In this document: one piece after another, positions 25,621 to 34,117 of the stretch | Position numbering within the stretch: position 1 is the stretch's first letter | How the letters are laid out: every line of letters starts with the position of its first letter | Assembly (NCBI GenBank): GCA_902464615.1 | Contig: CABQKA010000001.1 | Span: 300,154 to 364,153 of the forward strand | Direction of reading: 5' to 3' | Length of the DNA stretch: 64,000 nt | From: an uncultured Prevotella sp. | Lineage (GTDB): Bacteria; Bacteroidota; Bacteroidia; Bacteroidales; Bacteroidaceae | Translations under genes and position numbers: made by a program | Notes under the pieces: model-generated | Database searches by the model: none | Seen by the model: only the letters and a program-made list of their open reading frames with translations | Told to the model about the DNA's origin: nothing

Positions 25621-25797
25621 TTAATCAACGATAGCTACCAAGTGCTGGACCTTTCGAACCATACCGCGTAAAGAAGGCGTGTCCTCGTGCTCTACGACCT
25701 TATTCATCTTGGTCAAACCCAATGTGTCCAAAGTTCGTTTCTGGTCTTTCGGCGCACCTATGCGGCTCTTGACTTGTTTAATCTTTATTGTTGCCAT
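25621..25797 (-). CDS. rpmD: Ribosomal protein L30
   Basis: A 58-residue 50S protein (MATIKIKQVKSRIGAPKDQK, then TLDTLGLTKMNKVVEHEDTP and a final VRKVQHLVAIVD). Length and sequence are normal for bacterial L30; the gene is simply short. It begins 6 bases after rpsE and is followed by rplO after 21 bases, the standard spc-operon order. Confidence 0.95.
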   Translation of the reverse strand: MATIKIKQVKSRIGAPKDQKRTLDTLGLTKMNKVVEHEDTPSLRGMVRKVQHLVAIVD

Positions 25798-25803
25798 GGT
25801 GAA

Positions 25804-26310
25804 TTATCCTTTAAAAACTTTTTCCAAAGAAATCCCACGTTGCTGCGCTATTGTGCGTGCATCGCGCATTTCACTCAGCGCCAAGATAGTTGCTTTAACC
25901 AAATTGTGGGGATTGGATGAACCTTGCGACTTAGCCAAGACATCTTTTATTCCTACGCTTTCCAATACTGCACGCATGGCACCACCGGCTACTACACCGG
26001 TACCGGCAGATGCAGGAAGTATCAAAACCTTAGCGCCGCCAAACTTAGCTTGCTGACCGTGAGGAACTGTTCCGTTGACCACGGGCACACGCACAAGGTT
26101 TTTCTTAGCGGACTCTACACCCTTTGCTATGGCTGCGGTTACTTCACCTGCCTTGCCTAAGCCACAGCCGATGAAGCCTTTACCGTCGCCTACAACCACA
26201 ATCGCAGCAAACGTAAAGGTACGACCACCTTTCGTCACCTTGACTACACGATTGATAGCAACCAGCCTATCTTTTAATTCTTCGCTATTAACTGTTACTC
26301 TGTTTGCCAT
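25804..26310 (-). CDS. rpsE: Ribosomal protein S5
   Basis: 30S protein at the mRNA entry channel, important for decoding fidelity, 168 residues. It has the N-terminal double-stranded-RNA-binding domain with VNRVVKVTKGGRTFTFAAIV-like sequence and VVGDGKGFIGCGLGKAGEV, and the C-terminal domain with LILPASAGTGVVAGGAMRAVLE and GSSNPHNLVKAT. The spectinomycin-binding loop (around KVTKGGR) has the normal sequence. It follows rplR by 5 bases. Confidence 0.97.
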   Translation of the reverse strand: MANRVTVNSEELKDRLVAINRVVKVTKGGRTFTFAAIVVVGDGKGFIGCGLGKAGEVTAAIAKGVESAKKNLVRVPVVNGTVPHGQQAKFGGAKVLILPASAGTGVVAGGAMRAVLESVGIKDVLAKSQGSSNPHNLVKATILALSEMRDARTIAQQRGISLEKVFKG

Positions 26311-26315
26311 AATCT

Positions 26316-26660
26316 TTAGAATTTAAGTCCGCCCGTACGAGCGCTATCAGCAACTTGTTTTACACGACCATGATACAAATAGCCATTGCGATCGAACACC
26401 ACTTCCGTGATGCCTGCTTCGAGCGCTTTCTTCGCGATTGCCTCTCCGACCTTGGCCGCCTGCTCCATCTTGGGCATCACCTCCATTCCGAGCGATGATG
26501 CGGAAACAAGAGTTGAAGCCGTCTCGTCGTTTATAATTTGAGCATAGATCTGCTTGTTACTTCTGAAAACGCTCAAACGGGGACGGGACGAAGTGCCTGA
26601 TATCTTATTGCGAACCCTATATTTAATTCTGATACGTCTCTGTTGTTTCTTCGTTATCAT
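26316..26660 (-). CDS. rplR: Ribosomal protein L18
   Basis: 5S rRNA-binding protein of the central protuberance, 114 residues. Landmarks: RRIRIKYRVRNKISGTSSRP, LSVFRSNKQIYAQIINDE, and the end DRNGYLYHGRVKQVADSARTGGLKF, closely matching the bacterial family. Complete and of normal length. It lies between rplF (17 bases) and rpsE (5 bases). Confidence 0.97.
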   Translation of the reverse strand: MITKKQQRRIRIKYRVRNKISGTSSRPRLSVFRSNKQIYAQIINDETASTLVSASSLGMEVMPKMEQAAKVGEAIAKKALEAGITEVVFDRNGYLYHGRVKQVADSARTGGLKF

Positions 26661-26677
26661 AATTCATTCCGTTTTAA

Positions 26678-27247
26678 TTATTTTGCACCTGCTGACTTAC
26701 CAGACTTCCTGCGGATCTGCTCACCGAGGAACAGAATACCCTTGCCTTTGTATGGTTCAGGTTTGCGGAAAGAACGTATCTTGGCGCATACTTGGCCTAA
26801 TAACTGCTTATCGCAAGACTCAAGACATATATATGGGTTCTTGTTTCTTTCAGATTTTGTCTCAACCTTTATCTCCTTCGGTAACTGTATGAAGATACTA
26901 TGGGTGTAGCCCAAGGCGAACTCTACGAGATTGCCTTGATTGGAAACACGATATCCTACGCCGACGAGCTCCATCTCTTTCTTGTACCCTTCAGAGACAC
27001 CGACTACCATGTTATTTACCAAAGAACGATACAGCCCGTGATAGGCCTGCTTTTGCTTGGTAGATACCTGGTCGTTGCTTTCATCTATCGTAAAGTGGAC
27101 TTCGTTGTTTTCTATCGTGACAATAATAGAAGGATCAACTGCCTGCTGCAACTCTCCTTTGGGGCCTTTTACGCTTACGACGTTACCGTTCAACGTAACT
27201 GTGACTCCGGCAGGGATAACGATGGGTAACTTTCCTATTCTAGACAT
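26678..27247 (-). CDS. rplF: Ribosomal protein L6
   Basis: 50S protein near the factor-binding site, 189 residues made of two related domains. The N-terminal part MSRIGKLPIVIPAGVTVTLN and the C-terminal signature DKQLLGQVCAKIRSFRKPEP with YKGKGILFLGE are present. Slightly longer than the enterobacterial protein, with a Lys-rich tail (RRKSGKSAGAK). It follows rpsH by 18 bases and precedes rplR by 17. Confidence 0.97.
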   Translation of the reverse strand: MSRIGKLPIVIPAGVTVTLNGNVVSVKGPKGELQQAVDPSIIVTIENNEVHFTIDESNDQVSTKQKQAYHGLYRSLVNNMVVGVSEGYKKEMELVGVGYRVSNQGNLVEFALGYTHSIFIQLPKEIKVETKSERNKNPYICLESCDKQLLGQVCAKIRSFRKPEPYKGKGILFLGEQIRRKSGKSAGAK

Positions 27248-27265
27248 TGTTTTCCTCCTGTTAAA

Positions 27266-27661
27266 TTAATAGACATAACAAAGAACTTCGCCACCCACTT
27301 TCAATTGAGTTGCTTCCTTATCGGTCATAACTCCCTTGGACGTGGAAATAATGGCTATACCTAAGCCGTTGATTACCCGAGGCATGTTCCGGTAGCCAAC
27401 ATATTTACGCATACCGGGCGTAGATATGCGCGTCAGTCGCTTAATCGCACTGACTTTTGACCGGGGATCATACTTTAGCGCAATTTTAATTGTGCCCTGC
27501 GGGCCTACTTCCTCAAACTTATAGTTCAAGATGTAGCCCTTTTCAAAAAGGATCTTGGTGATGTCCTTTTTCAGATTAGAAGCGGGAATTTCCACCACGC
27601 GATGATTTGCCATAATGGCATTGCGCAATCGCGTTAAATAATCTGCTATTGGATCTGTCAT
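27266..27661 (-). CDS. rpsH: Ribosomal protein S8
   Basis: Binds the central domain of 16S rRNA; in Escherichia coli it also represses the spc operon. The 131 residues begin MTDPIADYLTRLRNAIMANH and carry the conserved STSKGVMTDKEATQLKVGGE near the end. The 55-base gap before it, the longest in this part of the cluster, holds a small TCGGG/CCCGA stem (27682-27695), a possible but unproven site for feedback control. Confidence 0.96.
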   Translation of the reverse strand: MTDPIADYLTRLRNAIMANHRVVEIPASNLKKDITKILFEKGYILNYKFEEVGPQGTIKIALKYDPRSKVSAIKRLTRISTPGMRKYVGYRNMPRVINGLGIAIISTSKGVMTDKEATQLKVGGEVLCYVY

Positions 27662-27716
27662 AAAATAAATTGTTTAATTGATCGGGACAACCCGACAATA
27701 TTAAATAATAATATAA

Positions 27717-28019
27717 TTACCAACTTGCCTTTTTCACGCCCGGAATAAGCCCTTTCGAAGCCATCTCACGGAATTGGATACGTGAAAGTCCAAACATACG
27801 GATGTAACCACGTGGACGCCCCGTTATCTTGCAACGATTGTGAAGGCGGATGGGATTGGCATTGCGGGGGATAGACTGCAACTTACGTGCAGCTTCATAA
27901 GCGGCCACTGGATCGTCGGACTTATTCACGATCTCCTTCAATGCGGCACGCTTCGCAGCGTACTTGGCGACTAACTTGGCTCGCTTTACCTCGCGGGCCT
28001 TCATTGATTCTTTTGCCAT
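27717..28019 (-). CDS. rpsN: Ribosomal protein S14 (zinc-free form)
   Basis: 30S head protein, 100 residues. It is the long form without the CxxC-CxxC zinc knuckle: the C-terminal region NRCKITGRPRGYIRMFGLSRIQFREMA has one Cys in place of the four. It matches the E. coli-type S14 in length and order. With the L36 in this operon also zinc-free, the main cluster spares zinc. It lies between rplE (13 bases) and rpsH (55 bases). Confidence 0.96.
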   Translation of the reverse strand: MAKESMKAREVKRAKLVAKYAAKRAALKEIVNKSDDPVAAYEAARKLQSIPRNANPIRLHNRCKITGRPRGYIRMFGLSRIQFREMASKGLIPGVKKASW

Positions 28020-28032
28020 CTTATCTACTTAC

Positions 28033-28590
28033 TTATTTGTTTGCATCCTTAAACGGAAGACCAAATCCTTTCAAAAGAGCATAACCTTCCTCGTCGGTCT
28101 TTGCTGACGTAACGAACGTGATATTCATGCCCAAAATACGGTCTATTGTATCGATGTTAATCTCGGGGAAGATGATCTGTTCCTGAATACCCAAGGAATA
28201 ATTACCGTGTCCGTCCAACTTGCTTTCTATACCCTTAAAGTCGCGGATTCGAGGCAAGGCAACACGTACCAATCTTTCCAGGAACTCATACATTCTGTCA
28301 CGACGAAGCGTCACCATTACGCCGATAGGCATTTTCTTACGCAGTTTGAAATTAGCGACGTCCTTGCGGGAAAGAGTCGCTACTGCCTTCTGGCCGGCTA
28401 TGGTCGACAATTCATTGATGGCTACGTCTATGATTTTTTTATCCGCCGTGGCGATACCCAAACCTTGATTGATCACAATCTTCTTGAGCACGGGAATCTG
28501 CATCGGGGATGTGTAATTGAACTGCTTCATCAGAGCCGGCGCAATGCGCTCGGCATATTCTTTCTTAAGGCTTGCTGTTGTGTTGCTCAT
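28033..28590 (-). CDS. rplE: Ribosomal protein L5
   Basis: 5S rRNA-binding protein of the central protuberance, 185 residues. Landmarks: KKIVINQGLGIATADKKIID, AGQKAVATLSRKDVANFKLR, and MNITFVTSAKTDEEGYALLKGFGLPF at the C terminus. The start ATG overlaps the rplX stop by one base (TAATG), suggesting translational coupling. S14 follows after 13 bases. Confidence 0.97.
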   Translation of the reverse strand: MSNTTASLKKEYAERIAPALMKQFNYTSPMQIPVLKKIVINQGLGIATADKKIIDVAINELSTIAGQKAVATLSRKDVANFKLRKKMPIGVMVTLRRDRMYEFLERLVRVALPRIRDFKGIESKLDGHGNYSLGIQEQIIFPEINIDTIDRILGMNITFVTSAKTDEEGYALLKGFGLPFKDANK

Positions 28591-28910
28591 TACTTAATCT
28601 CCTCTCCTGATTTTTTTGCATAACGGACAGTCTTGCCTTCCTCGTTCTTACGCCTGCCAATACGTGTAGGCTTGCCTGTTTTCGGATCCAAGACATTCAG
28701 ATTTGAAATGTGGATAGGTGCCTCCAACTTGATGATGCCGCCTTGAGGATGCTGCGCATTAGGTTTCTGGGCTTTTGACACGAAATTCACACCTTCTACG
28801 ACGGCGCGCTGCTTTTTCACGAGAACTTTCAAGACTTTGCCGGTCTTCCCTCTGTCCTCGCCAGTATTTACATATACTGTATCGCCTTTTCTAATATGTA
28901 ATTTGCTCAT
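28590..28910 (-). CDS. rplX: Ribosomal protein L24
   Basis: Assembly initiator of the 50S subunit, 106 residues. The KOW motif is in IRKGDTVYVNTGEDRGKTGK, followed by VEGVNFVSKAQKPN and the basic C terminus GRRKNEEGKTVRYAKKSGE. It overlaps rplE by one base and starts 18 bases after rplN. Confidence 0.97.
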   Translation of the reverse strand: MSKLHIRKGDTVYVNTGEDRGKTGKVLKVLVKKQRAVVEGVNFVSKAQKPNAQHPQGGIIKLEAPIHISNLNVLDPKTGKPTRIGRRKNEEGKTVRYAKKSGEEIK

Positions 28911-28928
28911 TACGCTTTGTTAATTAGA

Positions 28929-29294
28929 TTAAAGAACCTCGGGGGCCAAAGAAATGACTTTCATATTCACCGCACGCAGTTCGCGCGCTACTGGGCCAAA
29001 GATACGGCTACCGCGTAACTCCCCTGCATTGTTCAACAGCACGCAGGCATTATCGTCGAAACGGATATATGAACCGTCCGGACGACGAATTTCCTTTTTG
29101 GTACGCACGATCAATGCCTTAGAGACGGTACCTTTCTTTATATCGCCCGAAGGAATGACATTCTTCACAGATACGACGATAATATCACCTACAGAAGCGT
29201 AGCGACGTCGAGTTCCCCCTAATACGCGGATGCACAAGGCTTCACGTGCACCGCTATTATCAGCTACAGTTAATCTGGATTCTGCCTGTATCAT
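28929..29294 (-). CDS. rplN: Ribosomal protein L14
   Basis: 50S protein at the subunit interface, 121 residues, highly conserved: MIQAESRLTVADNSGAREAL, the family signature around VSVKNVIPSGDIKKGTVSKA, and GSRIFGPVARELRAVNMKVI near the end. It begins one base after rpsQ ends, so translation of the two is coupled. rplX follows after 18 bases. Confidence 0.97.
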   Translation of the reverse strand: MIQAESRLTVADNSGAREALCIRVLGGTRRRYASVGDIIVVSVKNVIPSGDIKKGTVSKALIVRTKKEIRRPDGSYIRFDDNACVLLNNAGELRGSRIFGPVARELRAVNMKVISLAPEVL

Positions 29295-29295
29295 A

Positions 29296-29553
29296 TTATT
29301 TAGCCCTTTCTATGATTTCTACTACTCTCCAACGTTTGGTTTTGCTTAAAGGACGAGTTTCCATAATCTGCACGGTATCACCCACGTTGCAGTCATTTTT
29401 CTCGTCGTGCACATGATATTTTTTCGTCTTCGAGACGAACTTGCCATAAATTGGGTGCTTCTCCTTGAACTTAGCAGCAACGACGATGGTCTTGTCCATT
29501 TTATTGCTAATGACTACACCCTGGCGAGTCTTTCTTAATTTTCTAACTTCCAT
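29296..29553 (-). CDS. rpsQ: Ribosomal protein S17
   Basis: Primary 16S rRNA binder with an OB fold, 85 residues. The sequence RKTRQGVVISNKMDKTIVVA and the signature VGDTVQIMETRPLSKTKRW are diagnostic. It follows rpmC by 12 bases and precedes rplN by one base. Confidence 0.97.
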   Translation of the reverse strand: MEVRKLRKTRQGVVISNKMDKTIVVAAKFKEKHPIYGKFVSKTKKYHVHDEKNDCNVGDTVQIMETRPLSKTKRWRVVEIIERAK

Positions 29554-29565
29554 CTTAGACCACGA

Positions 29566-29760
29566 TTATTTTTTAAGTTCAAGCTCGCGCTGCACAGTTT
29601 TCATGCGGGCAATTGTGCGGCGTTGATCTCTTATCTGCGCAGGATTTTCAAGGGGCGAAATGCTATGATTCAACAACATCTGCTGATACTTCGCAACCTC
29701 CGCATCAATGCGCTCGGCCAGTTCGTTGGCGGGAATTTCTCTAATTTCTGCTATTTTCAT
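29566..29760 (-). CDS. rpmC: Ribosomal protein L29
   Basis: A 64-residue all-helical 50S protein at the exit tunnel, a docking point for trigger factor and SRP. It starts MKIAEIREIPANELAERIDA and ends RRTIARMKTVQRELELKK, typical of the family. It begins 2 bases after rplP and is followed by rpsQ after 12 bases. Confidence 0.96.
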   Translation of the reverse strand: MKIAEIREIPANELAERIDAEVAKYQQMLLNHSISPLENPAQIRDQRRTIARMKTVQRELELKK

Positions 29761-29762
29761 AA

Positions 29763-30188
29763 TCAGGCATTTTTATCGTAATCGTGACGGACAACGAACT
29801 TCGTAATCACAGGCAGCTTCTGTGCAGCCAAACGGAGAGCTTCCTTAGCTACATCGAAAGGCACGCCGTCTACCTCAAATATGATACGCCCCGGAGTAAT
29901 AGGGAAAACATAGCCCACAGGATCACCTTTACCTTTACCCATTCGGACGTCTGCGGGCTTCTTCGTAATAGGTTTATCCGGGAATATTCGGATCCAGCTC
30001 TGGCCCTCACGCTGCATATAACGAGTCATGGCTACACGAGCGGCCTCGATCTGGCGACCTGTAAGCCAATGTGTCTCCAAACTTTTGATGCCAAAACTTC
30101 CGAAAGCAAGCTGGTGACCACGCTGAGCATTTCCTTTACAACGCCCTTTTTGCGGTCTTCTATATTTTGTTCTTTTCGGTTGTAACAT
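29763..30188 (-). CDS. rplP: Ribosomal protein L16
   Basis: 50S protein needed for tRNA positioning and late assembly, 141 residues. Landmarks: MLQPKRTKYRRPQKGRCKGN, FGIKSLETHWLTGRQIEAAR and RMGKGKGDPVGYVFPITPGR. In E. coli an Arg in this region is hydroxylated; the equivalent motif is present but modification cannot be judged from sequence. It lies between rpsC (19 bases) and rpmC (2 bases). Confidence 0.97.
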   Translation of the reverse strand: MLQPKRTKYRRPQKGRCKGNAQRGHQLAFGSFGIKSLETHWLTGRQIEAARVAMTRYMQREGQSWIRIFPDKPITKKPADVRMGKGKGDPVGYVFPITPGRIIFEVDGVPFDVAKEALRLAAQKLPVITKFVVRHDYDKNA

Positions 30189-30207
30189 GATGTTCTGTTC
30201 TCAATAA

Positions 30208-30942
30208 TTAACGGTTACTGTTTCTTTTTCCACGGAATTTACGGCCACCGTTGCCATAACCGTTTCCGCCGCGGCCGGCCTCCTTCTCAACTGCAAAATT
30301 AGGCGCCAAGTCGCGCTTGCCATATACTTCACCACGGCAAATCCACACCTTGATACCTAATAAGCCGACCTTCGTCAAAGCCTCTGTCTGGCAATAGTCA
30401 ATGTCGGCACGGAATGTATGTAATGGAGTTCTCCCCTCTTTATACATTTCCTTACGCGCCATTTCCGCACCGTTCAGACGGCCGCTGATTTGAATTTTGA
30501 TACCTTCGGCTCCGGCATGCATTGCGTTTGCGATTGCCATCTTGATGGCACGACGATAGGCGATTTTGCCTTCCACCTGACGCGCGATACTTTTGCCTAC
30601 GATATTGGCATCCAAATCCGGCTTCTTCACCTCAAAGATATTAATCTGTACATCCTTATCGGTGATTTTCTTCAACTCTTCCTTCAGTTTGTCAACTTCC
30701 TGACCGCCCTTGCCAATGATCAAGCCCGGACGTGAGGTGCAAACAGTAATCGTAATCAGCTTAGGCGTGCGCTCTATTACGATACGCGAAACACTGGCCT
30801 TAGCCAAGCGCGCATCGAGATACTTCCTGATTTTACTATCTTCAAGCAAATTATCGCCGAAATTGGAACCGCCATACCAATTAGAGTCCCAACCACGAAT
30901 GATTCCCAAGCGATTGCTTATCGGATTTACTTTTTGTCCCAT
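30208..30942 (-). CDS. rpsC: Ribosomal protein S3
   Basis: 30S protein at the mRNA entry site with helicase role, 244 residues. The KH domain motif is in CTSRPGLIIGKGGQEVDKLK, and the C-terminal domain includes VEGKIAYRRAIKMAIANAM and IQISGRLNGAEMARKE. The C terminus ends with a Gly/Arg/Asn-rich tail (GRGGNGYGNGGRKFRGKRNS), longer than average and probably disordered. rplV lies 11 bases upstream. Confidence 0.97.
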   Translation of the reverse strand: MGQKVNPISNRLGIIRGWDSNWYGGSNFGDNLLEDSKIRKYLDARLAKASVSRIVIERTPKLITITVCTSRPGLIIGKGGQEVDKLKEELKKITDKDVQINIFEVKKPDLDANIVGKSIARQVEGKIAYRRAIKMAIANAMHAGAEGIKIQISGRLNGAEMARKEMYKEGRTPLHTFRADIDYCQTEALTKVGLLGIKVWICRGEVYGKRDLAPNFAVEKEAGRGGNGYGNGGRKFRGKRNSNR

Positions 30943-30953
30943 ACGTCTTTCCT

Positions 30954-31352
30954 TTAATCATTAGTTTTGGTACCTACAAACAATGTCACATGGTTCGAAC
31001 GCTTACGAATTCTGTAACCACGTCCTTGGGGCGCGGGACGCATGCGTTTCAACGTCGTGCCTTCATCAACGAAGATTCGGGTAATATACAATTCACCGTC
31101 TTCCGCCTTACGCTCGTTTTTCTGTTCCCAATTGGCAATAGCGGAACGCAACAACTTTTCTACGTCCTGAGATGCTGCTTTCTTTGAGAACCTCAGCGTG
31201 CCGAGGGCACGGTTCACCTCCATACCACGCACCAAGTCTACGACATAGCGCATTTTCCGCGGTGAGGAGGGAACATTTCGCAGTTTTGCAAAATATTGGG
31301 TCTTGCGGGCTTCCTTTCTTTTTTCAGCCGCCAATCTTTTTCTTGCTCCCAT
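30954..31352 (-). CDS. rplV: Ribosomal protein L22
   Basis: 50S protein lining the exit tunnel; its loop forms part of the macrolide and arrest-peptide site. The 132 residues include LRNVPSSPRKMRYVVDLVRG and the loop/signature ITRIFVDEGTTLKRMRPAPQ with GRGYRIRKRSNHVTL. No deletion in the loop is seen. It is followed by rpsC after 11 bases. Confidence 0.97.
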   Translation of the reverse strand: MGARKRLAAEKRKEARKTQYFAKLRNVPSSPRKMRYVVDLVRGMEVNRALGTLRFSKKAASQDVEKLLRSAIANWEQKNERKAEDGELYITRIFVDEGTTLKRMRPAPQGRGYRIRKRSNHVTLFVGTKTND

Positions 31353-31390
31353 TATCTAATTTTCTATTTATAATCTACTTCTCGCCCTGC

Positions 31391-31660
31391 TTATTTCTTC
31401 TTATTGCCGGCATGGCCGCCAAAACGACGCGTAGGTGCGAACTCACCTAACTTATGACCGACCATGTTCTCCGTCACATATACAGGGATAAATTTATTTC
31501 CGTTGTGTACCGCAATGGTATGCCCCACGAAATCGGGCGAAATCATTGAAGCGCGCGCCCAAGTCTTGACCACGCTCTTCTTTCCGCTTTCATTCATGGC
31601 GAGCACTTTCTTTTCCAATGAAACAGCGATATACGGACCTTTCTTCAGTGAACGACTCAT
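31391..31660 (-). CDS. rpsS: Ribosomal protein S19
   Basis: 30S head protein, 89 residues from the ATG at 31660, which gives the conserved start MSRSLKKGPYIAVSLEKKVL. Two upstream in-frame codons are not part of the family. The signature IAVHNGNKFIPVYVTENMVG and the basic end RRFGGHAGNKKK are present. It follows rplB by 19 bases and precedes rplV by 38. Confidence 0.97.
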   Translation of the reverse strand: MSRSLKKGPYIAVSLEKKVLAMNESGKKSVVKTWARASMISPDFVGHTIAVHNGNKFIPVYVTENMVGHKLGEFAPTRRFGGHAGNKKK

Positions 31661-31679
31661 ATACAAATCCTTTTAATGC

Positions 31680-32504
31680 TTACTTTTTACGTCTTTCGAT
31701 GATATACTTGCTGGACTGTTTCTTCGGAGATCTTGTCTTCAATCCCTTCGCATACAAGCCCTTGCGAGAACGCGGATGACCACCGGACTGACGGCCTTCA
31801 CCACCACCCATCGGGTGATCTACAGGGTTCATAACTACACCACGGTTGTGCGGGCGGCGACCCAGCCAGCGTGAGCGGCCGGCCTTACCGGAGCTCTCCA
31901 AGGCATGGTCTGAATTTCCCACGCTACCGACTGTTGCGCGGCAAGCACTAAGAATTTTACGAGTTTCGCCTGAAGGCAACTTGATTACACAATAGTCACC
32001 CTCACGCGATGTCAGCTGGGCAAAATTGCCAGCAGAGCGGACCAAAAGCGCACCCTGTCCCGGGCGCAGCTCAATGTTGTGGATTACCGTACCGACCGGG
32101 ATATACTGCAACGGAAGAGCATTGCCAACTTCAGGAGCAGCATCCTTGCCAGACATCAAGCGGTCACCCACCTTAAGTCCATTGGGAGCAATAATATAAC
32201 GTTTTTCGCCGTCAGCGTAAAACAACAAAGCGATACGAGCCGAACGGTTCGGGTCGTACTCAATGGTTTTTACGGTTGCCGGTACACCATCTTTCTCTCG
32301 CTTAAAGTCAATGATACGATACTTTCTCTTGTGACCGCCGCCCAAATAGCGCATTGTCATCTTACCGACATTGTTACGGCCACCCGTCGCACGCTTCCCA
32401 TAAACGAGGGATTTTTCTGGTACGGATGCAGTAATTTCTTCGAACGTACCAATAATCTTGTGCCTCTGCCCTGGTGTCGTGGGCTTAAATTTACGTACTG
32501 CCAT
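31680..32504 (-). CDS. rplB: Ribosomal protein L2
   Basis: Central 50S protein required for subunit joining and peptidyl transferase assembly, 274 residues. It starts MAVRKFKPTTPGQRHKI and carries the signature PHNRGVVMNPVDHPMGGGEG with the universally conserved His (His-x-M-G-G-G). Complete and of normal length. rplW is 8 bases upstream and rpsS 19 bases downstream. Confidence 0.97.
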   Translation of the reverse strand: MAVRKFKPTTPGQRHKIIGTFEEITASVPEKSLVYGKRATGGRNNVGKMTMRYLGGGHKRKYRIIDFKREKDGVPATVKTIEYDPNRSARIALLFYADGEKRYIIAPNGLKVGDRLMSGKDAAPEVGNALPLQYIPVGTVIHNIELRPGQGALLVRSAGNFAQLTSREGDYCVIKLPSGETRKILSACRATVGSVGNSDHALESSGKAGRSRWLGRRPHNRGVVMNPVDHPMGGGEGRQSGGHPRSRKGLYAKGLKTRSPKKQSSKYIIERRKK

Positions 32505-32512
32505 CTTTTATT

Positions 32513-32803
32513 TTAGATATTGCTATAAAAATCTATTGTATCGCCTTCCTTCAAGGTCACGATAGCCTTCTTGAACGCGTTGGTGCGACCGCGGAGAAGC
32601 CCCGCCTTTGTATAGCGAGACTTGTTTTTTCCTGCGTAGCGCATCGTATTTACACTCACCACAGTCACATTATACAGCTCTTCAACTTCACTCTTAATCT
32701 GCATTTTGCTGGCAGCAGGGCGAACTACAAAGCCATATTTATTTTCCTTCTCCGTGATGCGCGTCATTTTTTCCGTGACCAACGGCTTTATGATATATGC
32801 CAT
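32513..32803 (-). CDS. rplW: Ribosomal protein L23
   Basis: 50S protein at the tunnel exit, main docking site of trigger factor and SRP, 96 residues. Landmarks: IIKPLVTEKMTRITEKENKY, FVVRPAASKMQIKSEVEELY and VNTMRYAGKNKSRYTKAG. It lies 17 bases after rplD and 8 bases before rplB. Confidence 0.96.
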   Translation of the reverse strand: MAYIIKPLVTEKMTRITEKENKYGFVVRPAASKMQIKSEVEELYNVTVVSVNTMRYAGKNKSRYTKAGLLRGRTNAFKKAIVTLKEGDTIDFYSNI

Positions 32804-32820
32804 AACCTACGCCTATTCTT

Positions 32821-33450
32821 TTATTTTGTTAAGACTTCTTCTATTTTAGCAAGCGCACTTTCGGTCACCACCATTACCCCGGCATCCAATACTCCATACG
32901 TATTGATATCCGAGGCGACGGCAACCTTCGCACGTTGCAGATTACGAGCTGACAAATATACATTTTTATTCGCAGAAGGAAGGACCATAAGCACCTTTTT
33001 GTCTGAAATCTTAAGATTATTTACGATTTCAACAAAGGATTTGGTTTTCGGTTCTGCCAAATCAAAGTCTTCCACTACGATGAGTGCATTCTCTTGCACT
33101 TTATAGCTGAGCGCGCTCATGCGGGCCAAAGCCTTTACCTTTTTATTGATTTTAAGGCTATAATCGCGGGGCTGAGGTCCGAACACGCGTGCTCCGCCCA
33201 CCAACAGTGGTGAATTTATATCACCACGACGGGCTCCGCCACCGCCTTTCTGACGGCCCAATTTGCGCGTAGAACCACTAATTTCGCTTCTCTCCTTAGA
33301 TTTAGCCGTACCCTGGCGCTGACCTGCAAGATAACGTTTAACGTCAAGGTAGATGACGTGGTCATTGGGTTCAATACCGAAAACGGCCTCGTTCAGCGCA
33401 ACCTTTCGGCCCGTATCTTCCCCTTTTATATTAAAAACACTGACTTCCAT
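32821..33450 (-). CDS. rplD: Ribosomal protein L4
   Basis: 50S tunnel protein; in E. coli also the autoregulator of the S10 operon. The 209 residues include GTAKSKERSEISGSTRKLGR with the extended loop KGGGGARRGDINSPLLVGGA, and VVEDFDLAEPKTKSFVEIV. The start overlaps the rplC stop by one base, implying translational coupling. A hairpin in the rpsJ leader (34451-34480) may be a control site, but no L4 recognition motif was confirmed. Confidence 0.96.
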   Translation of the reverse strand: MEVSVFNIKGEDTGRKVALNEAVFGIEPNDHVIYLDVKRYLAGQRQGTAKSKERSEISGSTRKLGRQKGGGGARRGDINSPLLVGGARVFGPQPRDYSLKINKKVKALARMSALSYKVQENALIVVEDFDLAEPKTKSFVEIVNNLKISDKKVLMVLPSANKNVYLSARNLQRAKVAVASDINTYGVLDAGVMVVTESALAKIEEVLTK

Positions 33451-34067
33451 TATTTCTCTATTATAACAATTGAACCATTGCAGCCCGCAACAGAGCCTTT
33501 AATGAGGAGCAAATTATGTTCGGGTATCACCTTCAGCACTTTCAGGTTCTGCGTAGTTACCCTGTCACCGCCCATCTGACCTGCCATGCGCAAGCCTTTG
33601 AAAACTTTGGCAGGATATGAACATGCGCCAATAGAACCCGGCTTGCGGAGGCGGTCATCCTGACCGTGTGTAGACTGGCCTACACCACCGAAACCATGAC
33701 GTTTTACAACACCTTGGAAGCCTTTACCCTTTGAACGGCCTACTACGTCAACGTAGTCTGTGTCCTTGAACAATTCTACGGTAACCGTGTCACCCAAGTT
33801 CAATTCCTGTTCAAACCCTGTGAACTCGGCCAAGTGACGCTTGGGGGTCACACCAGCTTTCTTAAAATGTCCGAGTTGAGGAGCAGTTACGTTTTTTTCC
33901 TTTGCATCCTGGAAACCAAGCTGCACGGCTGCGTAACCGTCCTTCTCAACACATTTAATCTGAGTAACCACACAAGGACCAGCTTCGATAACGGTGCACG
34001 GCACATTCTTGCCGTCGGCACCGAATACGGATGTCATTCCGATTTTCTTTCCTAATAATCCTGGCAT
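33450..34067 (-). CDS. rplC: Ribosomal protein L3
   Basis: 50S protein whose loop reaches the peptidyl transferase centre, 205 residues. Landmarks: MPGLLGKKIGMTSVFGADGK, the signature GRSKGKGFQGVVKRHGFGGV, and GSIGACSYPAKVFKGLRMAG with the loop Gln replaced in part of the family. It starts 50 bases after rpsJ and overlaps rplD by one base. Confidence 0.97.
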   Translation of the reverse strand: MPGLLGKKIGMTSVFGADGKNVPCTVIEAGPCVVTQIKCVEKDGYAAVQLGFQDAKEKNVTAPQLGHFKKAGVTPKRHLAEFTGFEQELNLGDTVTVELFKDTDYVDVVGRSKGKGFQGVVKRHGFGGVGQSTHGQDDRLRKPGSIGACSYPAKVFKGLRMAGQMGGDRVTTQNLKVLKVIPEHNLLLIKGSVAGCNGSIVIIEK

Positions 34068-34117
34068 TTCAGTTTGGTTTTATTAATTGATTAAAAAGCG
34101 TGTTTCGCGTAAAACTC

